Below are positions 1 to 9,452 of a stretch of DNA of 64,000 nt, in pieces (positions within the stretch are counted from its first letter, which is position 1; the number at the start of each line of letters is the position of its first letter). A model generated the notes under the pieces. It saw nothing but the letters and a program-made list of their open reading frames with translations, searched no databases and was not told the origin of the DNA. The stretch is from Allorhizobium ampelinum S4. Lineage in GTDB: Bacteria > Pseudomonadota > Alphaproteobacteria > Rhizobiales > Rhizobiaceae. The translations under genes and the position numbers were made by a program. The stretch covers positions 3,041,001 through 3,105,000 of the forward strand of contig NC_011989.1 in assembly GCF_000016285.1 (NCBI RefSeq), in the 5' to 3' direction.

Positions 1-1637
1 TGATCGACCACGGCATGGCCTCTGCCGATGCCGGCTTCATCAACAAGTATTTTGCCATGCTGATCGTTCTGGCGCTGATCATGGCCGCTTCCAGCGCGCT
101 GCGCTATTATTATGTCATCACCATTGGCGAGCGGATCGTCTCGGACATCAGGCGCGAAGTGTTCGATCATGTCAGCCGCCTGTCGCCTGCGTTTTTCGAC
201 GTCAACCAATCCGGCGAAATTGTCTCGCGGCTGACAGCCGATGCCACCCAGATCAAATCCGCCGTTGGCGCCAGCGCTTCTGTGGCATTGCGCAACATCA
301 TCATGTGTTTTGGCGCCATGGGCATGATGATCTATACCAGCCCGAAACTGTCGGTCATGGTGCTGGCTGCCATTCCCGTTATCGTCTTTCCGCTGATTGC
401 CTTTGGCCGCTCCGTGCGGCGCCGCTCCCGCCTTGCCCAGGACAGGCTAGCGGAGGCCGCAGCCTTTGCAGGCGAGAGTATTGGGGCTGCCCGTACCGTC
501 CAGGCCTTTAATGGCGAAGCCGCCGCCAGCGCCCGCTACGGCGCTGCCGTCGAACAGGCTTTCCAGGCCGCCCGTATCGCCACCCGCTCGCGCGCCATCC
601 TGACCGGGGTAGCCATCACGCTGGTGTTCGGCAGCATTGTCGGCGTGCTCTGGTATGGCGCCCAAAGCGTGCTGGCCGGAACGCTGTCAGCGGGAACCCT
701 GGGCCAGTTCCTGCTCTATTCCGTCATCGCCGCCTCATCGCTTGGCCAATTGTCTGAGGTCTGGGGTGAATTGATGCAGGCGGGTGGGGCCGCCGAACGG
801 CTGACGGAACTGCTGGCCGAGGTCTCTGCCGTGCAATCGCCTGATCATCCAAAGCCCTTGCCCACCCCCGCGCGTGGCGAAGTGTGGTTTGAGAATGTCG
901 AGTTTTCTTATCCCAGCCGCCCGGGACGCTCTGCCGTCAAAGGCCTCAGCTTTGCCGTCGATGCCGGGGAAACCGTGGCGATCGTCGGACCATCAGGCGC
1001 AGGTAAAAGCACGATCTTCTCGCTGATCCTGCGCTTCTACGACCCGACAAGCGGGCGCATCTGTCTTGATGGAAGTGATCTGCGCGATGTGTCAACGGAG
1101 GCACTGCGCGGCAGCATTGCCATCGTACCCCAGGACGTGACGATCTTTTCTGGCACGATCCACGATAATATTGCCTTCAGCTGCCCCGATGCCAGCCGCG
1201 AGGCCGTCATCAAAGCGGCTCGCGCCGCCCAGGCCACGGAATTCATCGACCGGCTGGAGCGTGGCTATGACACTGAAGTGGGTGAACGCGGTATCACGCT
1301 TTCAGGCGGCCAGCGTCAACGCATCGCCATTGCCCGCGCTATCCTGAAGGATGCGCCGGTGCTGCTGCTGGACGAGGCCACCTCGGCGCTGGATGCCGAA
1401 AGCGAGACCCTGGTTCAAAAAGCCCTGGACGAGCTGATGAAATCGCGCACCACCATCGTCATCGCCCATCGGCTGGCCACCGTGCTAAAGGCGGACCGGA
1501 TTCTTGTCATCGACGATGGCAAGGTGGTGGAACAGGGCACCCACCAAAGCCTGATCCAGCAGGGCGGCATCTATGCCCGGCTGGCCCGGCTGCAATTCCA
1601 GAGCGGAGCGCAGGATTTCCTGGCAGAAGCGAAGTAA
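1..1637 (+). CDS. ABC exporter, fused permease/ATPase, MsbA-like (5' truncated)
   Basis: The C-terminal part of a half-size ABC exporter; the reading frame is open from the first bases, so the true start lies upstream. From the ATG at 15 there are several hydrophobic segments (about residues 12-34, 95-130 and 195-240), then an ATPase domain with Walker A GPSGAGKST from residue 325, signature LSGGQ at 429, Walker B VLLLDE from 449 and an H-loop IAHR. This arrangement is the ABCB/MsbA-related type, whose members export lipids or drugs from the inner membrane as homodimers. The substrate cannot be read from the sequence. It ends 4 bases before the convergent stop of the flavoprotein gene. Confidence 0.9.
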   Translation, partial: IDHGMASADAGFINKYFAMLIVLALIMAASSALRYYYVITIGERIVSDIRREVFDHVSRLSPAFFDVNQSGEIVSRLTADATQIKSAVGASASVALRNIIMCFGAMGMMIYTSPKLSVMVLAAIPVIVFPLIAFGRSVRRRSRLAQDRLAEAAAFAGESIGAARTVQAFNGEAAASARYGAAVEQAFQAARIATRSRAILTGVAITLVFGSIVGVLWYGAQSVLAGTLSAGTLGQFLLYSVIAASSLGQLSEVWGELMQAGGAAERLTELLAEVSAVQSPDHPKPLPTPARGEVWFENVEFSYPSRPGRSAVKGLSFAVDAGETVAIVGPSGAGKSTIFSLILRFYDPTSGRICLDGSDLRDVSTEALRGSIAIVPQDVTIFSGTIHDNIAFSCPDASREAVIKAARAAQATEFIDRLERGYDTEVGERGITLSGGQRQRIAIARAILKDAPVLLLDEATSALDAESETLVQKALDELMKSRTTIVIAHRLATVLKADRILVIDDGKVVEQGTHQSLIQQGGIYARLARLQFQSGAQDFLAEAK

Positions 1638-1641
1638 CCCA

Positions 1642-3300
1642 TCAGGACGGGCTGGCCGCGACAACATTGCGGCCCGCCACCCGGCCGGAAAACAGGCAGC
1701 CGCCGAGAAACGTGCCTTCCAGCGCATTATAGCCGTGCATTCCGCCACCGCCAAAGCCTGAGACCTCGCCTGCCGCATAAAGGCCCGGCACCGGCTCGCC
1801 GGACATTTCCAGCACCCGGCCCTCAAGGTCGGTTTGCAAGCCACCCAGCGTCTTGCGGGTCAGGATATGCAGGCGCACGGCGATCAGTGGCCCCTTGGCA
1901 GGATCGAGCAGCCGATGTGGTGACGCGGTGCGCATCAGTTTATCGCCAAGATAGTGCCGCGCCCCACGAATGGCGGTGATTTGCGCATCCTTGCTGAAGG
2001 TGTTGCTGATCTCCCGGTCCCGCGCCTCAATCTGGCGGCGGAGATGAGCCGGGTCCAACCGGCTCTCACCACTGATCGCATTCATCTTGGCCACCAGCTC
2101 CTCCAGATCGGTGCTGACGGCAAAATCCTCGCCCCGTTCCATGAAGGCCAGGACCGGACCGGTCGGGCGCTTGCCGAGCCGTTTCAGCAGAAGGCGGATA
2201 TTGCGACCGGTCAGATCCGGGTTTTGCTCCGAGCCCGACAGCGCGAATTCCTTCTTGATGATCGCCTCGGTCAGGATGAACCAGCTGTAATCGCTGCCGC
2301 GCTCGCGCAGGATTTTCAGCGTACCAAGCGTATCGAACCCCGGCATGGCAGGCGATGGCAGCCGATTGCCATCCGCATCGCACCAGAAGGAGGATGGGCC
2401 GGGCAGGATACGAATGCCATGATCCGGCCAGATCGGGTCGTGATTCTTCACACCCTCGGTATAATGCCACATGCGGTCGCGGTTGATGACACTGCCGCCC
2501 GCCTGTTCGGTAATGGCAATCATCCGCCCATCGACATGGGCAGGTACGCCGCAAACCATCGTAGCTGGCGGCTGACCCAGCCGGTCCACCGGCCAGTTCT
2601 GCCGCACCAGTTGATGGTTGCCGCCAATGCCGCCGGATGCGACGATGACGGCCTGGGCGGAATAGGTGAAATCGCCAAGCGGCTCACGGTTGCTCTTTTC
2701 GCCCCGCAAAACGACATCATTGGCCAGCACTGTGCCGGACACGCCCGTCACCCGCCCATCCTGGCGCTCCAGCGCATCGACCTGATGGCGAAAGCGGAAG
2801 GTGATGCGCCCGGCCTCGGCCAGCGTCTTTGCCAGGTTGAGAAACGGTTCCAGCACGCCTGGCCCTGTCCCCCAGGTCACATGAAAGCGCGGCACCGAAT
2901 TTCCATGGCCATCGGCAAGCTGACCGCCGCGCTCCGCCCAGCCGACCACCGGAAACCAGCGCATGCCCAGCTGATGCAGCCATGCCCGTTTCTCGCCCGC
3001 GGCAAAGTGCAGATAGGCCTGCGCCCAACGCCGCGGCCAATGATCCTCTGGCCGGTCGAAACCCGCCGAGCCAAACCAGTCCTGCTCGGCCAAGGCCAAG
3101 CTGTCACGCACCCGCATCAAGCGTTGCTCGGGACTGTCGATGAAAAACAAGCCGCCCAGCGACCAGAAAGCCTGCCCGCCCAGGTTCTGCTCCCCCTCCT
3201 GATCGACAACACAGACCGTCAGCCCCCGCCCCGCCGCCTCGGTTGCCGCAACCAGCCCCGCCAGCCCTGCGCCAACCACGATCACGTCGAACTCGTTCAT
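1642..3300 (-). CDS. FAD-binding dehydrogenase (fumarate reductase/KsdD-like flavoprotein)
   Basis: A 552-residue flavoprotein. The N-terminus carries a Rossmann dinucleotide motif (VIVVGAGLAGLVAA, glycines at 10, 12 and 15) followed by an acidic residue at the end of the second strand. The C-terminus has the FAD-contacting glycine-rich stretch GEVSGFGGGGMHGYNALEG typical of the succinate dehydrogenase/fumarate reductase/3-ketosteroid dehydrogenase superfamily. I chose the ATG at 3300 because GGGAGGG lies just upstream; a longer version would start 30 bases earlier without support. The substrate is unknown. It is probably cytoplasmic, since there is no signal peptide. Confidence 0.85.
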   Translation of the reverse strand: MNEFDVIVVGAGLAGLVAATEAAGRGLTVCVVDQEGEQNLGGQAFWSLGGLFFIDSPEQRLMRVRDSLALAEQDWFGSAGFDRPEDHWPRRWAQAYLHFAAGEKRAWLHQLGMRWFPVVGWAERGGQLADGHGNSVPRFHVTWGTGPGVLEPFLNLAKTLAEAGRITFRFRHQVDALERQDGRVTGVSGTVLANDVVLRGEKSNREPLGDFTYSAQAVIVASGGIGGNHQLVRQNWPVDRLGQPPATMVCGVPAHVDGRMIAITEQAGGSVINRDRMWHYTEGVKNHDPIWPDHGIRILPGPSSFWCDADGNRLPSPAMPGFDTLGTLKILRERGSDYSWFILTEAIIKKEFALSGSEQNPDLTGRNIRLLLKRLGKRPTGPVLAFMERGEDFAVSTDLEELVAKMNAISGESRLDPAHLRRQIEARDREISNTFSKDAQITAIRGARHYLGDKLMRTASPHRLLDPAKGPLIAVRLHILTRKTLGGLQTDLEGRVLEMSGEPVPGLYAAGEVSGFGGGGMHGYNALEGTFLGGCLFSGRVAGRNVVAASPS

Positions 3301-3642
3301 CACGCCCTCCCAAGCACATTTCGCTGCCATTCTCTCCTCGGCAGAAAAATTTACTTACTTTTACGCGAACGTCAAAATAGAGCAAGCGTGAGGGAGGTTG
3401 TGCTCTTCGTACAATTTTCCCGTCTCACCCCACCTCAAGGGGGGAGATTGATATATGAAAACCACTTACCCTACAGAAACCGTTTTATTTCCAGCATATT
3501 GAGTCGCTAAAAAGATGTGCGGCCAGTGCTTCCTGCCGATCTCCCCCCATGAGGGGGAGATGCCTGGCAAGGCAGAGGGGGGTTAAGCGGCATATAAAAG
3601 CCTTTGCGTCCTATAAGAGCCACACCCATTCATCTGCCCGTC
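3301..3642. other. Intergenic region with short GC-rich palindromes
   Basis: No gene recognised here. It holds the upstream region of the flavoprotein gene and two stretches of the CTCCCCC/GGGGGAG type (about 3421-3455 and 3539-3561), resembling dispersed intergenic palindromes common in rhizobial genomes. Confidence 0.6.
3539..3561. repeat. Short palindrome, 9-bp arms
   Basis: ATCTCCCCC at 3539-3547 pairs with GGGGGAGAT at 3553-3561. There is no T-run, and similar G-rich text occurs at 3440 and 44745, so a dispersed repeat is more likely than a terminator. Confidence 0.6.
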
Positions 3643-4674
3643 TCACCGCTCCGTCAGCTTTAGCTCGATCCGTCGGTTCTGGGCGCGAGCTTCAGGCGTA
3701 TCACCGGGCGCAATCGGCTGGAATTCACCAAAACCGGCAGCAGCCAGACGGTCGGCTGGCACGCCCTTTGAGATCAGGAATTTGACCACCGAGACGGCAC
3801 GGGCCGCCGACAGTGCCCAATTGTCCGGATAGCGGCCATTGCCTGACAGCTGGACATTGTCCGTATGGCCATCGACGCGCAACACCCAATTGATATCGGG
3901 GGGAATTTCCTTGGCGAGATCAATCAACGCATTGGCGAGCTTGACCATTTCCTCCTGGCCTTGCGGGTTCATATCCGCCCCGCCGGAGGGAAACAGCACT
4001 TCTGACTGGAACACGAAACGGTCGCCGACAATGCGGATATTCTGCCGATCCGACAGGATTTCCCGCAGGCGTCCGAAAAAGTCGGAACGATAGCGATTGA
4101 GTTCCTGCACCTTCTGGGCCAGCGCCACATTCAGCCGCCGTCCGAGATCGGCGATTTTTGCCTGTGAATTCTGGTCCTTGGCCTCAGAGGCCTGCAAGGC
4201 CTGTTCGACAGCGGCGATCTGGGCGCGAAGCGCGGCGATCTGCTGGTTCAAGAGGTCGATCTGGCTCATGGCGCGGGCGCTGACCTGCTGCTGCTCATCG
4301 AGCTTGCCACTGAGTTCGCCAATCTTCACCTGGGCCTGGGCCGAATTTCCTGCGCCTGTATCGAGCAGGGATTGCAAACGGCTGCGTTCTTTCTCCGACG
4401 TATCCAGTGAGGATTGCAGGTTGGCCAGCGCGTCTTCCAGATCCTGCTTGCCGCCCTTTTCGAGCGCCAGCATTTGCGTCAACTCGGCAATCTGGTTGTT
4501 CAGCCGGTTCAACACTTCGTCCTTGCCGGAAATTTCCCGGCTGAGCACGAATTGCGCCACCACGAAAACGGTGAGCAGGAACATGATGGCGATCAGCAGC
4601 GTCGACAAGGCATCGACAAAGCCCGGCCAATAGTCGGCGCCGCGATCCCGCTTGCGGTTGCGCCCCAGGGCCAT
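3643..4674 (-). CDS. OmpA/MotB-type peptidoglycan-binding envelope protein
   Basis: A 343-residue inner-membrane-anchored protein. One transmembrane segment at about 22-44 is preceded by an Asp (FVDALSTLL, D21) where MotB/TolR-type proteins carry their protonatable residue. A long coiled coil follows (about 50-185, rich in Q, E and L heptads), then a C-terminal OmpA domain (about 215-343) with VDGHTDN and NWALSAARA motifs that bind peptidoglycan. It starts 3 bases after the stop of the MotA/TolQ/ExbB-like gene, so the two are almost surely co-transcribed and form a complex. Inferred role: proton-motive-force-driven envelope maintenance. The exact function is unknown. Confidence 0.85.
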   Translation of the reverse strand: MALGRNRKRDRGADYWPGFVDALSTLLIAIMFLLTVFVVAQFVLSREISGKDEVLNRLNNQIAELTQMLALEKGGKQDLEDALANLQSSLDTSEKERSRLQSLLDTGAGNSAQAQVKIGELSGKLDEQQQVSARAMSQIDLLNQQIAALRAQIAAVEQALQASEAKDQNSQAKIADLGRRLNVALAQKVQELNRYRSDFFGRLREILSDRQNIRIVGDRFVFQSEVLFPSGGADMNPQGQEEMVKLANALIDLAKEIPPDINWVLRVDGHTDNVQLSGNGRYPDNWALSAARAVSVVKFLISKGVPADRLAAAGFGEFQPIAPGDTPEARAQNRRIELKLTER

Positions 4675-4677
4675 GGT

Positions 4678-5691
4678 CTACTTGCTCCCGAGCTTGTCGT
4701 TCAACCGGTCCAGCGCCTTGCGCATGGCACGGGTGTCTTCCTGCTGGGCTTCGATCCAGTCGCGCAGCATTTGTTGCTCGTTGCGCATGTTCTTCACCAG
4801 CCCCTGGATGCCATCCGACAAGCCGCTCAGCGCGGCTGCCGACCGGTCGGAGCCGGAGGCAGGCTGCTGGGCGATCTTTTTCATCTGCTCCAGCAAACGC
4901 TCAATGTCGTGACCGGAAACGCCCGCCGGCACCGGTTGATCGGAACCGGTATCGGTGACGGAAGAAAGCCAGTTTTCCAGCTCCGTATAGAATCGGTTCT
5001 GGGCGCGGCCAGCCTGCAAATCGAGAAAGCCGAGGATCAGCGAGCCGGACAGGCCCAGCAGCGACGAGGAAAACGCCGTGCCCATGCCAGCAAGCGGCGC
5101 GGAAAGCCCATTTTTCAGGGTTTGCAGCACATCGCTGCCCTGCCCACCGGAACCGGCATCCAATGTCTGGATGACATTACTGATTGAGCTGATCGTGCCG
5201 ATCAGGCCCCAGAAGGTGCCGAGCAGGCCGAGAAACACCAGAAGGCCGATCAGATAGCGCGAGGTGTCGCGTGCTTCGTCCAGCCGGGTGGCGATGGAAT
5301 CAAGGATGGAACGCAGCAGCGTCGTTGACAGGCCGGTTGAGCGGCGATTGCCCAGCAGGGAGCGCATCGGCGCCAGCAATTTTGGCTCGCGTCCGGACTT
5401 ATCGGCAGTACCGGACCGCTGAAAATGATTGAACCAGCGCACTTCCGAAATCAGCCCGACCACATGGGCGAAAATCAGGATGATGCCAACGGCCAACACC
5501 CCGAGAATAAGACCATTCAGCCCCGGATTGGTGTAAAATGCCTGTTCGGCCTGCCGAAACAGGATGGCCGCAATGAACCCGATGAGGATCAGAAAGATCA
5601 GCATCGTCAGAATAATGGGGGCCGGGCTTGACAGTTTCGAGCCGTAACGGGCCGGTTCAGCGTCCGGGGCGTCCACATCCACATCCGTCAT
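4678..5691 (-). CDS. MotA/TolQ/ExbB-family proton channel protein
   Basis: About 337 residues from the ATG at 5691 (a longer GTG start at 5742 is possible). Four hydrophobic segments are visible: two near the N-terminus (about 24-46 and 56-78), a third with the family motif LGLLGTFWGLIGT, and a fourth at APLAGMGTAFSSSLLGLSGS. The C-terminal third is a soluble, probably helical tail. It is the partner of the OmpA/MotB-like protein encoded directly downstream. Together they resemble a stator: a five-subunit channel around a plug dimer. Family membership is clear; the process it powers is not. Confidence 0.85.
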   Translation of the reverse strand: MTDVDVDAPDAEPARYGSKLSSPAPIILTMLIFLILIGFIAAILFRQAEQAFYTNPGLNGLILGVLAVGIILIFAHVVGLISEVRWFNHFQRSGTADKSGREPKLLAPMRSLLGNRRSTGLSTTLLRSILDSIATRLDEARDTSRYLIGLLVFLGLLGTFWGLIGTISSISNVIQTLDAGSGGQGSDVLQTLKNGLSAPLAGMGTAFSSSLLGLSGSLILGFLDLQAGRAQNRFYTELENWLSSVTDTGSDQPVPAGVSGHDIERLLEQMKKIAQQPASGSDRSAAALSGLSDGIQGLVKNMRNEQQMLRDWIEAQQEDTRAMRKALDRLNDKLGSK

Positions 5692-5875
5692 TGGCAGCAC
5701 GTCTCCATTACAGGCAAGCGGTCGATCCCTTTCGCAAACCACGGGTCAAACCTCTGAAAGGCTCGGCCCAGGCAGCACGAAGTGGACGGAGGCTAGTTCA
5801 AATTCATGTCGAATTGAAGCGAAAACCGGCGCTTTTGCGAAAGCGCCGAAAAAGCCATGCTGGCGCTTGAGCCAA

Positions 5876-6676
5876 TCAAGCCTTCGGCAAGGGCCGCTTG
5901 ACCACTTCCAGCAGCGCCTTCTGGATATATTCATTGCCCGCGACAATGTCACCACGCTCAAGACTATCGGTTCCACCCGACATATCGCTAACGAAGCCGC
6001 CCGCTTCGCGGATCAGCAACAGGCCAGCGGCGATATCCCAGGCATGCAAGCCGGTTTCCCAGAAACCGTCGAACCGGCCGCAGGCAACATAGGCGAGGTC
6101 CAGGGCCGCTGCCCCCATGCGGCGGACGCCAGCCACTTCGCCCATCACATGGCGCAGTTCCAGCAGCGCCTTGCCGTGATTGCCCCGGCCCAGATGCGGC
6201 ATGCCGCAACCGATCACGCAATCCGATAGCGCCTTGCGGGCACCAACGCGAATGCGGCGATCGTTAAGGAAGGCGCCGCCACCCTTTTCGGTCGTGTAAA
6301 GCTCATCGGTAGCAGGGTTGAAGATCACGCCTGCGACGATTTCGCCATTGCGCTCCAGGGCGATGGAGACGGCAAATTGCGGAATGCCGTGCAGGAAGTT
6401 GGTGGTGCCATCCAGCGGATCGACGATCCAGCGATGGGCGCCATCGGTCCCCTTGATCTCTTCACCCTCTTCCCCGAGGAAGCCATAGGTGGGTCGGGCC
6501 TTCAGCAAGTCCTCGCGCACCAGTTTTTCAGCCTTCATATCGGCCTGGGAAACAAAATCGCCCGGGCCCTTCACCGAAACCTGCAAGTTCTGCACTTCGC
6601 CAAAATCGCGCGACAGGGATTTCCCGGCCTTGACGGCGGCCTGGACCATGACATTGAGAAGGGCTGAGCGAGCCAT
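5876..6676 (-). CDS. suhB: Inositol monophosphatase family protein (SuhB-like)
   Basis: 266 residues from the ATG at 6676, chosen because AAGGAAA lies upstream; the open frame extends 13 codons further without support. The Mg-dependent phosphatase motifs are all present: GEE at 68-70, DPLDGT at 86-91 and WDIAAG at 213-218. Members hydrolyse inositol-1-phosphate or related sugar phosphates, and some also act in RNA metabolism (SuhB). It sits on the minus strand between the channel pair and the Sel1-repeat gene, with gaps of about 140-180 bases on each side, so it may be separately transcribed. Confidence 0.88.
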   Translation of the reverse strand: MARSALLNVMVQAAVKAGKSLSRDFGEVQNLQVSVKGPGDFVSQADMKAEKLVREDLLKARPTYGFLGEEGEEIKGTDGAHRWIVDPLDGTTNFLHGIPQFAVSIALERNGEIVAGVIFNPATDELYTTEKGGGAFLNDRRIRVGARKALSDCVIGCGMPHLGRGNHGKALLELRHVMGEVAGVRRMGAAALDLAYVACGRFDGFWETGLHAWDIAAGLLLIREAGGFVSDMSGGTDSLERGDIVAGNEYIQKALLEVVKRPLPKA

Positions 6677-6819
6677 AGCGGTTTCCTTAGACTGAATGAT
6701 GCAGCAGACCGTCATCCGCCATCAACAGGATGGAGGTCGGGCGCGGCCCTTTTAGCGGCGTGCAAAGATTGAGCGGTTCAAGACCACAAAATCTGGCGCA
6801 ATTCAAGTCCCTGCGCGAT

Positions 6820-8430
6820 TCAGGGGGCGGCGGGCGGCTGATCCGGCACATCGGTGCCATCGTCGGGATTTTCATCCTTGTCTGCATCATTTTTGGGGAC
6901 GTCATTTTGGAGCTTGCCCCCCACAGGAGGCAGGGAGACGCCCGGAAGCCCGGTCGGGTCGATGGGCGGTGGCGTCACCGGCTTTGCAGCCTTGCTGATG
7001 ATGTCGCTGACCTCGTCCCTCGCCCCATTTTTGCCCGTCGTTGAGCCTTGGGCCTTCGATACCGGGCGACCCAGTCTGTGCTGGCCGGTCCGGTATTTGT
7101 TGGCCGCTTCAATTGCCTGTTTCTGCTGGCTATCCGGCAGGCCGAGATAGAAATCCTCAAGAGCCGGATCGGCAAGGCCGGCCCGACGCGACAGCACATA
7201 CCATTTCGCCGCCTCGACCGGATCGGGCCGGGTACCGAGCGCCGCCACATACACATGCGCCAGCCGGTTCTGGGCCGCGACATTGCCGCGATTGGCGGCA
7301 ATCCGCAACCATTTGAAGCCCTGCTCCAGATCCTGCGGCCCGGCAATGCCGTTAATCAACCAGATGCCGATATCAAGCTCGGCGGTATCGAAACCGGCAC
7401 GCGCCGCCCGCACCAGCCATTCGCGCGCCAGCTGTCGCTTTTCCGCCGGCACGTCCGACAGGTTGCGATAGATCTGAGCGACGGCATATTGCGCATCGGC
7501 GATGCCTTGTTCCGCCGATTGCTCGTAGAAAGGCAGCGCCAACAGCAATCCCTTCTTGCCGGGATTTTCCGAGACCAGCAATTGCGCCCAATTGAACTGG
7601 GCCGACGCATTGCCCGCTTCCGCTGCCCGGCGCATATAGTCATCGGCCAGCTTGCGATCCGGCGAGACATAGCGCCCTTCGATCAACATCAGCGCATATT
7701 TGAACATTGCCGCCGGATCGCCACCCGCAGCGGCCTTGCCATACCAGAAGGCCGCTCCCTTCATGTCGCGCTTGACCGCCAGACCACGGGTCATCAGCTC
7801 GGCAATCAATGTCTGCGCGGCGGGATCGCCCTTCTCGGCGAGCGGCAGGGCGTAATCGAAGGCGGTGGCAAACAGTCCGCGCTGGAACGCGCCATAGGCA
7901 AGATCGACCTTGCCGGTATAGGGCTTTTCCGGCGGTAGATCCGGCAGCGGAATACCCATGCGCTCCATCAGCGTAATACCGCCAGCCGGTCCCGCATCCT
8001 TCACGCCCGGCCGCTGTACCTTGCCAGCATCCTCACCGGATACCGGACCGGAAAGCCCGCTCGGCCTGACAAAACCGTTTGTCTGGTCAGAGCCAGGGGT
8101 GTTTTCGGGAGCCGTTTTATCGTCAGGAGCGATTGGCACCTCGATTTCGTTTCCCGGCTTTGGGCCTCGCCCTTGCTCTCCAGCCTTTTCCGATGGCGTC
8201 TCAGGAGAGGCCTGATCGGCAGCCTCGCCTGATTTGCCCTCACCCGCCTTCACATCAGGCTTCGCCGCCGGAGGTGAGGATGCCGCAGGCGGAACCTGCG
8301 CATAAGCACCGATGTCCATGACCGTCGGACATGCCAGCGCCAAAACCAGGCTTGCACAGACGGATCGTCCAGACAGCAACCGGAATTTGGCCAAACGGGT
8401 TAGGGCAAGACGGGGCAAGGCAAGGGTCAT
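6820..8430 (-). CDS. Secreted Sel1-repeat (TPR-like) protein
   Basis: 536 residues from the ATG at 8430; a TTG at 8442 is the alternative and would overlap the upstream gene's stop. The N-terminus is basic then hydrophobic (around ASLVLALACPTV) and looks like a signal peptide. A Pro/Ala/Glu/Gly-rich spacer follows to about residue 150, then Sel1-like repeats with the A..Y...A..G...A pattern over about 175-440 (for example AAFWYGKAAAGGDPAAMFKYA). The tail is Pro/Asp-rich and disordered. Such proteins act as periplasmic or envelope scaffolds; no specific partner can be named. Confidence 0.8.
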   Translation of the reverse strand: MTLALPRLALTRLAKFRLLSGRSVCASLVLALACPTVMDIGAYAQVPPAASSPPAAKPDVKAGEGKSGEAADQASPETPSEKAGEQGRGPKPGNEIEVPIAPDDKTAPENTPGSDQTNGFVRPSGLSGPVSGEDAGKVQRPGVKDAGPAGGITLMERMGIPLPDLPPEKPYTGKVDLAYGAFQRGLFATAFDYALPLAEKGDPAAQTLIAELMTRGLAVKRDMKGAAFWYGKAAAGGDPAAMFKYALMLIEGRYVSPDRKLADDYMRRAAEAGNASAQFNWAQLLVSENPGKKGLLLALPFYEQSAEQGIADAQYAVAQIYRNLSDVPAEKRQLAREWLVRAARAGFDTAELDIGIWLINGIAGPQDLEQGFKWLRIAANRGNVAAQNRLAHVYVAALGTRPDPVEAAKWYVLSRRAGLADPALEDFYLGLPDSQQKQAIEAANKYRTGQHRLGRPVSKAQGSTTGKNGARDEVSDIISKAAKPVTPPPIDPTGLPGVSLPPVGGKLQNDVPKNDADKDENPDDGTDVPDQPPAAP

Positions 8431-8438
8431 TGAGGCGT

Positions 8439-9101
8439 TCAATCCTCAAACCGTGGCGCTTTTTCGTCAAGCAAAGCATTTACCTGAGCAACCACGGTGG
8501 CGGCTGCCTCCGGATCGTCAAACACCGCCCTGGAGAGGGCCGCAAATTCCGCGCCGGTTTCAGCGACAGCCAGGGCCGATTGCGGATCTGCGCCGCCCAT
8601 GACGATGCAGGGGATCTCCACCATCGACGACCACCATTCGCCCAAGGCCAGGTTTTTCGAATGCGCTTCCGGCTTGATATCGCCATCCAGCTTGCCGAAA
8701 AACATGTAGTCGGGGTCGGCATCGCCAGCCTCCAGCGCATGGTGCCGGTCGCGGGCAGCACCGGAGCCGACAATCATCTTCGGGGTGAATTTTTCCACCG
8801 CCTCGGCCAGCGCCTCGACATCGCCGCTGATATGCAGGCCATCGGCCTTGGCGCGACCGGCAACCCGGCTATTGTCGGCGATGATGGCAGCGGCACCCGC
8901 TGCCTGCACCAGCGGCACGACCGCTTCGGCCTGGGCCTGGAACGTATCGTCATCAAAATCATATTGCGGGATGATCACCGAGGCGACATCGCCACCCTTC
9001 AAGGCATTGCCGACAGTCGTGGCAAGCATCTGCACATCGGCAATCTGCGGCGTGATAAGAACAAGCCGACAGCGGCTTTGGAACTTGGGCGACTTGGACA
9101 T
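8439..9101 (-). CDS. Thiamine phosphate synthase family protein (ThiE-like)
   Basis: 220 residues from the ATG at 9101, chosen for the upstream GGAAA; two longer starts (9122, 9164) lack a ribosome-binding site. The protein is a TIM-barrel of the ThiE/TenI type: RLVLITP opening strand, AAIIADNSRVAGRAKADGLH where pyrophosphate- and HMP-binding loops normally lie, and IVGSGAARDRHHALEAG. The classical ThiE motifs are only partly kept, so it may be a paralogue with another role. Its stop at 8439 lies 9 bases from the start of the Sel1 gene, suggesting co-translation. Confidence 0.75.
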   Translation of the reverse strand: MSKSPKFQSRCRLVLITPQIADVQMLATTVGNALKGGDVASVIIPQYDFDDDTFQAQAEAVVPLVQAAGAAAIIADNSRVAGRAKADGLHISGDVEALAEAVEKFTPKMIVGSGAARDRHHALEAGDADPDYMFFGKLDGDIKPEAHSKNLALGEWWSSMVEIPCIVMGGADPQSALAVAETGAEFAALSRAVFDDPEAAATVVAQVNALLDEKAPRFED

Positions 9102-9189
9102 GGCGATTTCCGTCTTCTTCATGGCAAGAGCAAGGGAGGCGACCCGGGCCAAAGCGCCCTGCACCCTTTATATAGGGCATATAAGGTGC

Positions 9190-9256
9190 TGTAGCACGTC
9201 ATGTCTGCGGCATGATTTTCTCTTTAAACCGATTGTGATTTAAAGAATGATGCTGA
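9190..9256. repeat. RIME-like intergenic repeat, copy 1
   Basis: The stretch contains CTGTAGCAC, then GGCATGATTTTCTCTTTAAA facing TTTAAAGAATGATGCTG, an imperfect inverted repeat. It is related to the copies at about 14.5-14.75, 18.6 and 20.5 kb. It lies in the 350-base non-coding gap between the divergent ThiE-like and TauE genes; nothing else is recognisable there. Confidence 0.65.
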
Positions 9257-9452
9257 CGCCTCTGTTGCTCTCGTTTTTGTTGGCACTCTCTCTGTGGCGA
9301 AAGGATCTCGCCATGTTTGCAGGAAGTCGATAGACCGGACTGACGAAAGGATCAACACCAACTGTCAGAGACAGCCGCCGCCTGCTTGGAAGACACCTCG
9401 TCCCGACAGGCACCAGCGCTCCCAATGCACCATCGCGGAAATTCGACCATCC

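Noticed and set aside
1954..3510. 518-codon frame opposite the flavoprotein gene
   Set aside because: Shadow caused by codon bias; the minus-strand frame has clear FAD motifs.
3643..5691. ZorAB of a Zorya defence system
   Set aside because: The channel/OmpA pair alone is not enough; neighbours are a phosphatase and a flavoprotein, with no ZorC, ZorD or ZorE.
9240..9425. 61-codon minus-strand frame upstream of the TauE gene
   Set aside because: Overlaps the RIME-like repeat and lacks a ribosome-binding site and protein-like composition.
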